From Candidatus Bathyarchaeota archaeon (GTDB lineage Archaea > Thermoproteota > Bathyarchaeia > TCS64 > B23), in contig JAPDJB010000138.1 of assembly GCA_029259285.1 (NCBI GenBank), positions 1 to 6,260 on the forward strand: a stretch of 6,260 nucleotides of DNA, in the 5' to 3' direction. Positions 1 through 5,452 of this stretch are shown piece after piece (position 1 is the first letter of the stretch; every line of letters begins with the position of its first letter). Made by a program: the position numbers and the translations under genes. Below the pieces are notes generated by a model. The model was not told the origin of the DNA. It did not search any database and worked only from the letters and a program-made list of their open reading frames with translations.

Positions 1-1
1 C

Positions 2-598
2 CTACTCATCGACATCAGCCTCTCAATGATAGAATCCATGGGCAACCTGATAGAGGCCATCTATACGCTGCACAGCGACGTCTACAGGCGTCGAGATCGA
101 GTCGGCCTCATAGTCTTCAAGGGTTCCAGGGCCTATACGCTGCAGCATCCGACGACGAACCTCGACCTCGTGGTGGAGAAGCTTAGAAGAGTGGGCGCCA
201 GCGACTTCACACCCATGGCCGCGGGACTCCTAGAGGCCTTGAAGATGATAAAGCGTGAAGGGATGAGGAATAGGGAGGCCGCCATACACCTCATCGTCAT
301 CTCCGACGGCATAGCGAATGTGCCACTGCAGAGGCCCATATCACCGCTGAGCCGTAGGAGATACCTAAGCGAGGCCCAGGCCGACGCCCTGGATGTGGCG
401 AGGCTAATAGCCAAGGAGAATGTCATGGCCCACGTCATCAACACAAACCACTCGGAGGAGGATGCCAGAATACCTCCAGCGCTGGATGAGGGGTGGAGGG
501 TGAGGCTGACGCCTACGCAGTTCCTCATAGAGCTGGCGAGAGTCATGAAGGGGGATTATAGAGGTCTCACGCTCAAGACACCCGTGGTCGTTGTTTAA
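2..598 (+). CDS. VWA-domain protein, magnesium-chelatase subunit D (ChlD/BchD) type, C-terminal part
   Basis: This is the C-terminal part of a gene whose start lies off the left edge; the frame is open from base 2. All three elements of a metal-ion-dependent adhesion site (MIDAS) are visible: the DxSxS motif DISLS (bases 11-25), the threonine in FTPMAAGL (Thr codon 209-211) and the aspartate in ISDGIANVPL (Asp codon 305-307). The last two closely resemble the TPLAxGL and TDGRANVPL signatures of ChlD/BchD-like VWA domains. In that family the VWA domain binds a divalent metal and couples a MoxR-type AAA+ ATPase to metal insertion into a tetrapyrrole, or to another remodelling job. The AAA+ part, if fused or encoded upstream, is not visible. 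Compared with typical ChlD there is an extra segment between the third motif and the last strand (around bases 322-385), and the usual VIDTE strand reads VINTNH. An internal ATG at base 26 would cut through the MIDAS motif, so it is not the real start. It is probably cytosolic, with no membrane segment seen. The VWA assignment is firm; the true partner and substrate are unknown. Confidence 0.85.
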   Translation, partial: LLIDISLSMIESMGNLIEAIYTLHSDVYRRRDRVGLIVFKGSRAYTLQHPTTNLDLVVEKLRRVGASDFTPMAAGLLEALKMIKREGMRNREAAIHLIVISDGIANVPLQRPISPLSRRRYLSEAQADALDVARLIAKENVMAHVINTNHSEEDARIPPALDEGWRVRLTPTQFLIELARVMKGDYRGLTLKTPVVVV

Positions 599-640
599 GC
601 TTCCCAACAGTTAAATCTACTTCTTCAACTCTAGAACGCC

Positions 641-645
641 TTTTT
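641..645 (+). terminator. Possible T-tract terminator after the VWA gene
   Basis: A run of five T lies 43 bases downstream of the VWA stop codon and just before the infB promoter region. Archaeal RNA polymerase commonly terminates at short T tracts without a hairpin, and no hairpin is seen here. The tract is short, so the call is weak. It could equally be the AT-rich upstream flank of the infB promoter. Confidence 0.25.
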
Positions 646-652
646 CGCAGAG

Positions 653-660
653 TATATTAA
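653..660 (+). promoter_or_regulatory. Putative archaeal TATA box for infB-rps6e
   Basis: The sequence TATATTAA sits in the only AT-rich patch of the 92-base gap before infB, with a purine-containing stretch (GCAGAG) directly upstream where a TFB-recognition element would lie. Its centre is about 35 bases before the infB ATG. With the usual archaeal spacing of about 26 bases from TATA centre to transcription start, the start would fall near base 682 and leave a leader of about 10 bases, just enough for the Shine-Dalgarno site or starting within it. This rests on pattern and position alone. Confidence 0.5.
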
Positions 661-680
661 CGGCGTAGCCCTCTACCTGT

Positions 681-687
681 GGGGTGA
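681..687 (+). promoter_or_regulatory. Shine-Dalgarno site for infB
   Basis: GGGGTGA, three bases before the ATG at 691, contains GGTGA, complementary to the archaeal 16S rRNA 3' end. The same heptamer precedes the S6e gene (2471-2477), which supports this start choice. Confidence 0.6.
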
Positions 688-690
688 ACT

Positions 691-2469
691 ATGCCCCTAA
701 GACAGCCAATCGTCTGCGTCCTAGGCCACGTCGACACGGGTAAGACGACGCTGTTAGATAAGATTAGGGGGACAGCCGTCCAGCTTAGGGAGGCTGGAGG
801 TTTGACTCAGCACATCGGGGCCAGCTTCTTCCCCCTTGAAACCCTCGTTGAGATGACGAGGAGGCTGATGAAGAGCGTGAGGGTCGCCATAAAGATTCCA
901 GGCCTCCTCGTTATCGACACCCCTGGACATAAGGCCTTCACGAATCTGAGGCGTAGAGGGGGGTCTGTGGCCGATATTGCCATCCTCGTCGTCGACGTCA
1001 TCAGGGGTTTTGAGAATCAAACCTATGAGTCGATCGAGATCCTAGAGTCGAGGAAGACCCCCTTCATCGTCGCAGCCAATAAGATCGACCTCATACCAGG
1101 ATGGAGAAGCATCCCAGATGCATTATTCCTTGAATCCTATAAGGCTCAGGATCCCTATGTGAGGGAGGATCTCGATAATAGGCTGTATAACATCATGGGA
1201 ACCCTATCCAGGTTAGGCTTCAGATCGAATCGATTCGATAAGGTTAAGGACTTCACCAAGACCATCGCCATAGTCCCCGTCAGCGCCAAGACTGGGGAGG
1301 GCATCGGAGAGCTCCTCGCCGTCCTCATAGGATTGACGCAGCAGTATCTCAGGGATCGGCTGACGACAACCTCCGGCCCAGCTCGGGGGACAGTGCTTGA
1401 GGTGAGGGAGGAGATTGGGCTTGGGACGACCATCAACGCCGTAATCTACGACGGAGTCTTGAGGCGTGAGGACACCATCGTCGTCGGCGGGAGGGAGAAG
1501 CCCATCGTCACCTCCGTCCGAGCCATCCTGATGCCTCAGCCCCTCGACGAGATCAGGGATCCCCGTAAACGCTTCATCGACGTTGAGGAGGTCTCAGCCG
1601 CTGCAGGCGTCAAGATAGCGGCTCCAGACCTGGAGGATGCAGTGGCTGGAGCTCCCATCATCGCCGTCGGCGAGGGTATGCCCCTGGAAAAGGCCGTGGA
1701 GGAGGTGTCGGAGGAGGTTGAAAGGCTTCGAATCTCCACAGACAAGGTGGGAGTCGTATTGAAGACGGATACCCTCGGCTCCCTTGAGGCCCTGACGGAG
1801 GGGCTTAAAGCGAGGGGCATACCCATAAGGCTGGCTGACATCGGGGACATCTCTAAGAGGGATGTGATGGAGGCCGTCGTCGTAGGCCAGGAGGAGCCGC
1901 TATACGGCGTGATATTAGCCTTCAACGTCAAGGTTCTCCCCGACGCGGAGGAGGAGGCTAGAGCCCATAGGGTTAGGATATTCCGGAACAATATCATCTA
2001 CAACCTCATGGACGACTACATACGATGGATGGAGGAGGAGCGGGAGCGGCGAGAGAGAAGCGTCTTCGACAGGTTGGTGAAGCCTGGCAAGGTTGAGGTT
2101 TTGAGGGGCTTCATATTCCGAAGGGCGAAGCCAGCCATCTTCGGCGTCCGCGTTCTCGCTGGAGTAATAGCGCCTAACAGGGAGCTGATCAGGGAGGATG
2201 GCAGGAACCTCGGCAGGATCAGCCAGATACAGGAGGCCGGTAAGCCTATATCGCTGGCCGAGGCCGGAAAGGAGGTAGCCATATCGATGCCCAAGCCCAT
2301 AGTCGGCAGACATATAAGGGAGGGAGATATCCTCTACGTCGATATCCCAGAGGAGCATGCGAAGATGTTGAGGGATCGCTTCGCCCATAGACTCTCCGAG
2401 GACAGCCTCCAAGCCCTGGAGGAGCTGATAGAGATAAAGAGGCGGAGCAATCCCATCTGGGCCATATAA
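691..2469 (+). CDS. infB: Translation initiation factor aIF5B (archaeal IF2/eIF5B)
   Basis: This is a cytosolic translational GTPase that helps join the ribosomal subunits and stabilise initiator Met-tRNA at the end of initiation. The 592 residues match the usual archaeal length of about 600, with no long N-terminal extension as in eukaryotic eIF5B. The GTPase domain is complete: G1 GHVDTGKT (residues 12-19), switch I GGLTQHIGAS (36-45), G3 DTPGH with the catalytic histidine (76-80), G4 NKID (130-133) and G5 SAK (198-200). Domain II follows from about residue 230 (ARGTVLEV, GLGTTINAVIYDG). Domain III is around 350-420 (KTDTLGSLEAL, ADIGDISKRDV, AFNVKVLP). After a charged linker helix (about 435-465), domain IV ends in YVDIPEEHAKML and a family-typical EIKRRSNP tail. 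G1 has Thr where the classical GHVDHGKT has His. No intein is present. The ATG at 691 directly follows a GGGGTGA ribosome site, and S6e follows after 12 bases, so the two are very probably cotranscribed. Confidence 0.97.
   Translation: MPLRQPIVCVLGHVDTGKTTLLDKIRGTAVQLREAGGLTQHIGASFFPLETLVEMTRRLMKSVRVAIKIPGLLVIDTPGHKAFTNLRRRGGSVADIAILVVDVIRGFENQTYESIEILESRKTPFIVAANKIDLIPGWRSIPDALFLESYKAQDPYVREDLDNRLYNIMGTLSRLGFRSNRFDKVKDFTKTIAIVPVSAKTGEGIGELLAVLIGLTQQYLRDRLTTTSGPARGTVLEVREEIGLGTTINAVIYDGVLRREDTIVVGGREKPIVTSVRAILMPQPLDEIRDPRKRFIDVEEVSAAAGVKIAAPDLEDAVAGAPIIAVGEGMPLEKAVEEVSEEVERLRISTDKVGVVLKTDTLGSLEALTEGLKARGIPIRLADIGDISKRDVMEAVVVGQEEPLYGVILAFNVKVLPDAEEEARAHRVRIFRNNIIYNLMDDYIRWMEEERERRERSVFDRLVKPGKVEVLRGFIFRRAKPAIFGVRVLAGVIAPNRELIREDGRNLGRISQIQEAGKPISLAEAGKEVAISMPKPIVGRHIREGDILYVDIPEEHAKMLRDRFAHRLSEDSLQALEELIEIKRRSNPIWAI
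1224..1239. repeat. Perfect 16-base palindrome inside infB
   Basis: The 16 bases equal their own reverse complement (ATCGAATC followed by GATTCGAT). They encode part of the conserved RFDKV region of aIF5B, so protein constraint and chance explain them adequately. No function is claimed. Confidence 0.4.
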
Positions 2470-2470
2470 A

Positions 2471-2477
2471 GGGGTGA
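2471..2477 (+). promoter_or_regulatory. Shine-Dalgarno site that sets the GTG start of rps6e
   Basis: GGGGTGA begins two bases after the infB stop codon and ends four bases before the GTG at 2482. It is identical to the site in front of infB. No ATG lies near it, so it decides in favour of the GTG start. Confidence 0.65.
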
Positions 2478-2481
2478 GAGG

Positions 2482-2856
2482 GTGCCCATCCTCAACATCT
2501 CGGATCCCGAGACCGGAGCCACCAAGAAGGTTGAGATCGACGAGGATCGAATGCGGGTTCTCATAGGTCGAAGGATAGGGGAGATCATAGACGGCGCCGT
2601 AGCGGGAATGCCAGGCTATAAGCTACAGCTAACCGGCGGCTGCGACAAGGATGGCTTCCCCATGCGCCCAGACATCCACGGCGGAGTTAAGGTGAGGATC
2701 CTCCTCAGCGACGGCCCAGGCTATAGGCCGAGGAGGAAGGGGGAGAGACGTAAGAAGACGGTGAGGGGTAACACCATAACCCCTGAGACCACCTTCCTAA
2801 ACCTCAAGATCGTCGAGAAGCCTAAGGGTTCTGAGAGCCCTCAACAAGCCTCCTGA
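2482..2856 (+). CDS. rps6e: Small ribosomal subunit protein S6e
   Basis: This is a protein of the 30S subunit found in Archaea and Eukarya. The 124 residues match the usual archaeal length of about 125, corresponding to the N-terminal core of eukaryotic S6 without its phosphorylated C-terminal tail. Family signatures are clear: ISDPETG (residues 6-12), IGRRIGEIIDG (28-38), GYKLQLTGG (45-53), DKDGFPMRPD (55-64) and the basic RRKGERRKKTVRGNTI (84-99). Cys54 takes the place of the more common Ser in TGGSDKDGFP. Translation starts at a GTG, giving the family-like beginning PILNISDPETG behind a GGGGTGA site. The last 11 or so residues (PKGSESPQQAS) are low-complexity and are encoded where the gene overlaps the 3' end of the convergent PhoU/TrkA_C gene by 35 bases. 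It follows infB after 12 bases, forming a translation operon. Confidence 0.96.
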   Translation: MPILNISDPETGATKKVEIDEDRMRVLIGRRIGEIIDGAVAGMPGYKLQLTGGCDKDGFPMRPDIHGGVKVRILLSDGPGYRPRRKGERRKKTVRGNTITPETTFLNLKIVEKPKGSESPQQAS

Positions 2857-3397
2857 AATCCTCTACGCCGTCGGCGTAGCCGGATGCTATTAGGACATCA
2901 CCGGCCTCTAAGACGGTGTCAGGCCTTGGCCTGATCCAGCGTCCCCTCCGCCTGATGGCTAGCACCCACATACCCGTCTCCTCAGGTATCCGAGCCTCCC
3001 TCAGGGTTTTACCCACGAGGAGGGAGTTCTCCGAGAGGGTTGCCCTCTCAACGGTCTCCTCAGCCTCCTCGATGACCATCCTCAACACGGGATGCGTCTC
3101 CTCTCCGCGTAGCACAACCTCAGCGATCTCCGCCGCGGCGTCGGCGATCATCTCCGTCGCCAATCCCAGCCTTATGAGACCTAGCATATCCCCCGCATCC
3201 TCCCCTCCAGAGCTGGAGATGACGAGGAGCTCAAAGTCGGTGTGAAGCCGATCCATACGCTCCTCAAGCATCTGAACCTCCTCGGCAAGCTCTCTGCTAT
3301 TCAGGAGAACCGAGGAGTAGGCTAGGCCTATCATCAGCTCTGAGGTGTTCTTCAGCTCGACGAGGTAGTCGCATATCTCCTTGAAGCGGTCACTCAA
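2822..3397 (-). CDS. PhoU-like plus TrkA_C (RCK_C) domain regulatory protein, second copy
   Basis: This 191-residue protein has two parts. The N-terminal part (about residues 5-115) is an alpha-helical PhoU-like domain containing the block SELMIGLAYSSVLLNSRELA (19-38) and a helix rich in acidic and alanine residues (about 81-97). The C-terminal part (about 120-187) is a TrkA_C/RCK_C domain with LVGKTLREARIPEETG, VLAIRRRGRW and the closing EAGDVLIASG typical of that fold. The architecture corresponds to the archaeal family COG3273. TrkA_C domains bind small ligands and usually control ion channels or transporters; this protein has no membrane segment and would act on a partner. The start is TTG at 3397. 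An in-frame TGA lies one codon upstream, and GGAGGTGA (3413-3406 on the minus strand) precedes it by eight bases. It overlaps the upstream paralog by eight bases, implying coupled translation. Its 3' end overlaps rps6e tail-to-tail by 35 bases. The ligand and target are unknown. Confidence 0.85.
   Translation of the reverse strand: MSDRFKEICDYLVELKNTSELMIGLAYSSVLLNSRELAEEVQMLEERMDRLHTDFELLVISSSGGEDAGDMLGLIRLGLATEMIADAAAEIAEVVLRGEETHPVLRMVIEEAEETVERATLSENSLLVGKTLREARIPEETGMWVLAIRRRGRWIRPRPDTVLEAGDVLIASGYADGVEDFRRLVEGSQNP
2863..2879. other. Inverted repeat just past the rps6e stop
   Basis: CTACGCC, a three-base GTC loop, then GGCGTAG form a perfect seven-pair stem starting six bases after the S6e stop codon. 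The same bases code for the YADGVE region near the C-terminus of the opposite-strand PhoU/TrkA_C protein. A hairpin could form at the 3' end of the rps6e mRNA and, symmetrically, near the 3' end of the opposing transcript. No T run follows on the plus strand, so it is not a classical terminator, and coding constraint may explain it. Confidence 0.35.
3276..3353. repeat. Direct repeat copy 1 (paralog block, 78 bases)
   Basis: This block aligns without gaps to 3850-3927, with 67 of 78 bases identical by my hand count. It encodes the SELMIxLAYSSVLLNSRELA block of the second PhoU/TrkA_C gene. The flanking parts of the two genes have diverged much more. Confidence 0.7.
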
Positions 3398-3989
3398 GCC
3401 TCACTTCACCTCCGGCGAGCATCTTCAGCTCCTTGAGGCCCTCCGAGGTTCCACGGGCTAGGAGTATATCTCCAGGCATCACCACCTCCTTACCTGGGTT
3501 TAGGAGCCAGTGGCGTCCACGTCTTATGGCGATGACGTTTACGCCGAATCTCGCCGCCAGCTCCAATTCGTCTAGGGTCTTGTTCACCATCTCCGAGGCC
3601 TCGGAGACCTCCACTCTGCCTATATGCTCCTCAACCCGTTCGAAGACCTCCCTCACTATGGGGTGTATCCTCAACCCCCTGAGAACTATGCCGGCTATGT
3701 CGGCTGCTGCGTCGGAGATGCTGTTGGTCAGCGACCCAATCTTGGCGACGCCTGAAAGCTTCTCAGCATCCTCCCTATCTCTGGCCGCGAGCATTAGATT
3801 CATGTTGAGGACATATACCAAGGTGTCCATGCGCTTCTCCAGCTCTAACACCTCCTCAGCCAGCTCTCTACTGTTCAGGAGAACCGATGAGTAGGCGAGG
3901 TCTATCATCAACTCGGAGATGTCCTTCATCTCTAAGAGGGTCTCATAGACGGATGTAGGCCTATACTCCACCTTCTCCACCTGTTTCAT
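3390..3989 (-). CDS. PhoU-like plus TrkA_C (RCK_C) domain regulatory protein, first copy
   Basis: This 199-residue paralog of the next gene has the same architecture. The helical PhoU-like part spans about residues 14-125 (SELMIDLAYSSVLLNSRELA at 25-44, then SLTNSISDAAADIAGIVLRG around 86-105). The TrkA_C/RCK_C part spans about 130-193 (SEMVNKTLDELELAARFGVN, VIAIRRGRHW, then VVMPGDILLARG). No signal peptide or membrane span is visible, so it is probably a cytosolic regulator. In other archaea I recall such proteins (COG3273) often occurring as adjacent pairs beside MgtE-like cation transporters. The pair is present here, but the visible neighbour upstream is a phosphohydrolase. The ATG at 3989 is the first possible start after an in-frame TGA at 4019-4017. 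AGGAGGTG at 4010-4003 on the minus strand precedes it by a rather long 13 bases. The stop overlaps the TTG of the second copy. The two proteins may form a heteromer; the ligand is unknown. Confidence 0.85.
   Translation of the reverse strand: MKQVEKVEYRPTSVYETLLEMKDISELMIDLAYSSVLLNSRELAEEVLELEKRMDTLVYVLNMNLMLAARDREDAEKLSGVAKIGSLTNSISDAAADIAGIVLRGLRIHPIVREVFERVEEHIGRVEVSEASEMVNKTLDELELAARFGVNVIAIRRGRHWLLNPGKEVVMPGDILLARGTSEGLKELKMLAGGEVRLE
3406..3413 (-). promoter_or_regulatory. Shine-Dalgarno site that sets the TTG start
   Basis: Reading the minus strand, GGAGGTGA lies eight bases before the TTG at 3397, inside the last codons of the upstream paralog. It is an extended match to the archaeal anti-Shine-Dalgarno. 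With the in-frame stop at 3403-3401 it makes the TTG the only upstream start available. Confidence 0.65.
3850..3927. repeat. Direct repeat copy 2 (paralog block, 78 bases)
   Basis: This is the partner of 3276-3353, located 574 bases away in the same orientation, inside the first PhoU/TrkA_C gene. The longest identical stretches include TTCAGGAGAACCGA. Confidence 0.7.
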
Positions 3990-4002
3990 AGGGGGAGAAG
4001 AC

Positions 4003-4010
4003 CACCTCCT
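4003..4010 (-). promoter_or_regulatory. Shine-Dalgarno site for the first PhoU/TrkA_C gene
   Basis: On the minus strand this reads AGGAGGTG, a strong match to the archaeal anti-Shine-Dalgarno, but it sits 13 bases before the ATG at 3989, longer than the other sites in this window. No alternative in-frame start exists between it and the ATG. Confidence 0.5.
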
Positions 4011-4044
4011 CCCAGCTCAATCATCCATCCCCACAGCCGCACAT

Positions 4045-4065
4045 AACCTTTACGAAAAAAGGGTT
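4045..4065 (-). terminator. T6 tract with imperfect hairpin after the phosphohydrolase gene
   Basis: On the minus strand the phosphohydrolase stop codon TAA (4066-4064) is followed at once by CCC and six T (4060-4055). AACCCTTT and the later AAAGGTT could pair with one bulged base around the T run. A T-rich tract right after a stop fits archaeal termination and suggests that the PhoU/TrkA_C pair is at least partly uncoupled from the sat-phosphohydrolase unit. The short 74-base gap holds no convincing TATA box, so read-through is equally possible. Confidence 0.4.
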
Positions 4066-5446
4066 AATCCTCAACGAATTCTGGGGGTCTACTCATATCC
4101 CGAGGCACATGGAGGCCCATGGCCTTGAGGATGAGGGGCGCCACCTCATAGATGGTCATGTCGAATCGTCTGCCGCCGAGGTCTCTCTCGGGGTCATGGT
4201 AGATGTATAGGCCATACTTATCGTGAACCGCATCGTCAGGGCCGGTGTCGTTTTCGGGGAGGTAGATGTCTCTATGCCCCATGGTTCCAGCTGATCGCCA
4301 ATATAGGTTGTCGAAGTATACCATGAGGTCAGGGGGATTCCCTCGGCAAACTGGGTAGAGCTCCTCGGGCTTATAGACCCTCGTCTCCCACCGCTCGCCG
4401 TTTGGCCCCTTAATGCCCATCAGCCTTCTCCGGAGCTCCTCCCTCACATCCTCATACTCGTCTCTTGGGACGACTCCCTCGGCCTCCCTCCCCTCGACGT
4501 TTATGAAGATCCTCGCGTAGTAGCCTCCCCACCCCCAGGCGATGGTTCGACTCCAGTCGACGTCGGCCTCCTCCAGCCTCGATATACGGCTTAGAGGCCT
4601 CCTCAGCTTTAGATATCCCTCCTCCTCCAGCCAGCTGTTTATGCAGAAGGCGCCCTTCATCCGCTTGGCCCCATGATCTGAGACGATGAGTATCCGTGTA
4701 TCCTCATCGACCAGCTTCAGCAGCTCCCCGATCTTCTCGTCTAGATAGGCATAGTAGTCCTCCACAACGGTTTCGAACTCGCTTCCAGGCTGGTAGAGGT
4801 GATGCTCCTCGTCGAAGTATTTCCAGAAGGCGTGATGTATGCGATCCAGGCCGATCTCGACTAGGAAGAAGAGGCTCCAGGGCTTATGGATCATCAGATA
4901 TCTAATCATGTCGAAGTGGCGCTTCGTCATCTCGTAGACGCCCTTCAGGATGCTTCTCTTATCCTCCTTCCTGAACTCCACATCCGGTATGTATTGGCCC
5001 ACAGCCCCCTCCAGCTCGGCCTTAAGCTCCCTTGGATATGTGTAGTCCCTCTCGACGCTGGGAGTGATGAAGCAGCTGACTAGGCATCCCTCCACGGGGT
5101 AGGGGGGATAGCTTGGGGGAACCGCATAGATGCAGGAGGAGCCTCCAGCCTCGGCGACATAGTCCCACAGCTTCCTGACCTTAATGCTCCTCGAAGATGC
5201 GATCCAGATATCCTTGTAGGAGTAGCCCCTCCGATGTCTAAATCCATATAGGCCGAGCTCCCCTGGGGTTTTCCCCGTCGCCATCACCATCCAAGCTGGA
5301 ATAGTGATGGGGGGGTCACAGCTCTCCAGGTTGCCGTAGACGCCTCTCCGCATCAACTCGCTGAGGTTGGGGAGGCGCTCCCTAAACCTCTCGAAGAGGA
5401 GCTGTGGGGCGGCGCAGTCGAGTCCTATGACGAGTATACGCCTCAT
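4064..5446 (-). CDS. Alkaline-phosphatase-superfamily phosphohydrolase (type I phosphodiesterase / nucleotide pyrophosphatase family)
   Basis: This 460-residue, two-zinc-type phosphohydrolase resembles COG3379. The expected active-site set can be read off: Asp10 in VIGLDCAAP, the nucleophile candidate Thr48 in DPPITIPAW, Asp201 and His205 in IGLDRIHHAFW, Asp257 and His258 in VSDHG, and His408 in DDAVHDKYG. All seven are present, so an active enzyme is expected. Other strongly family-like stretches are GELGLYGFRHR (62-72), AWGWGGYYARIF (303-314) and WRSAGTMGHRD (383-393). No signal peptide or membrane segment is visible, pointing to a cytosolic enzyme. The ATG at 5446 lies six bases after the sat stop codon behind a weak GGAGTGA site, so it is almost certainly cotranscribed with ATP sulfurylase. 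That suggests a substrate linked to sulfate activation, such as a nucleotide phosphosulfate or a product of its use, but this is inference. Phosphomutase or another phosphodiester activity cannot be excluded from sequence. Confidence 0.85.
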   Translation of the reverse strand: MRRILVIGLDCAAPQLLFERFRERLPNLSELMRRGVYGNLESCDPPITIPAWMVMATGKTPGELGLYGFRHRRGYSYKDIWIASSRSIKVRKLWDYVAEAGGSSCIYAVPPSYPPYPVEGCLVSCFITPSVERDYTYPRELKAELEGAVGQYIPDVEFRKEDKRSILKGVYEMTKRHFDMIRYLMIHKPWSLFFLVEIGLDRIHHAFWKYFDEEHHLYQPGSEFETVVEDYYAYLDEKIGELLKLVDEDTRILIVSDHGAKRMKGAFCINSWLEEEGYLKLRRPLSRISRLEEADVDWSRTIAWGWGGYYARIFINVEGREAEGVVPRDEYEDVREELRRRLMGIKGPNGERWETRVYKPEELYPVCRGNPPDLMVYFDNLYWRSAGTMGHRDIYLPENDTGPDDAVHDKYGLYIYHDPERDLGGRRFDMTIYEVAPLILKAMGLHVPRDMSRPPEFVED

Positions 5447-5452
5447 GGCTCT

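Noticed and set aside
133..546. Long open frame on the minus strand opposite the VWA gene
   Set aside because: It is rich in Ser, Leu and Ala with no recognisable domain, and is a shadow of the GC-rich VWA coding frame.
1224..1239. Perfect 16-base palindrome as a possible operator or restriction-type site
   Set aside because: It lies deep inside infB and encodes the conserved RFDKV region. A palindrome of this size has roughly a one-in-ten chance of appearing in a window of this length, so no function is inferred.
1536..2412. Two overlapping open frames on the minus strand inside infB (1536-1997 and 1915-2412)
   Set aside because: Both are fully antisense to conserved aIF5B codons, have no family-like motifs, and have no ribosome site that would favour them.
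691..2469. Intein in infB
   Set aside because: Archaeal translation factors sometimes carry inteins near the P-loop, but here the motifs are contiguous and the length is normal.
2916..3894. Plus-strand open frames opposite the two PhoU/TrkA_C genes (2916-3245 and 3433-3894)
   Set aside because: They are similar to each other only because they mirror the two paralogs. Their serine-rich composition is that of antisense shadows.
3990..4063. C/D-box small RNA or a clear TATA promoter on the minus strand
   Set aside because: GGATGATT resembles a C box only loosely and no matching CTGA D box is placed properly. No TATA-like octamer stands out before the ATG.
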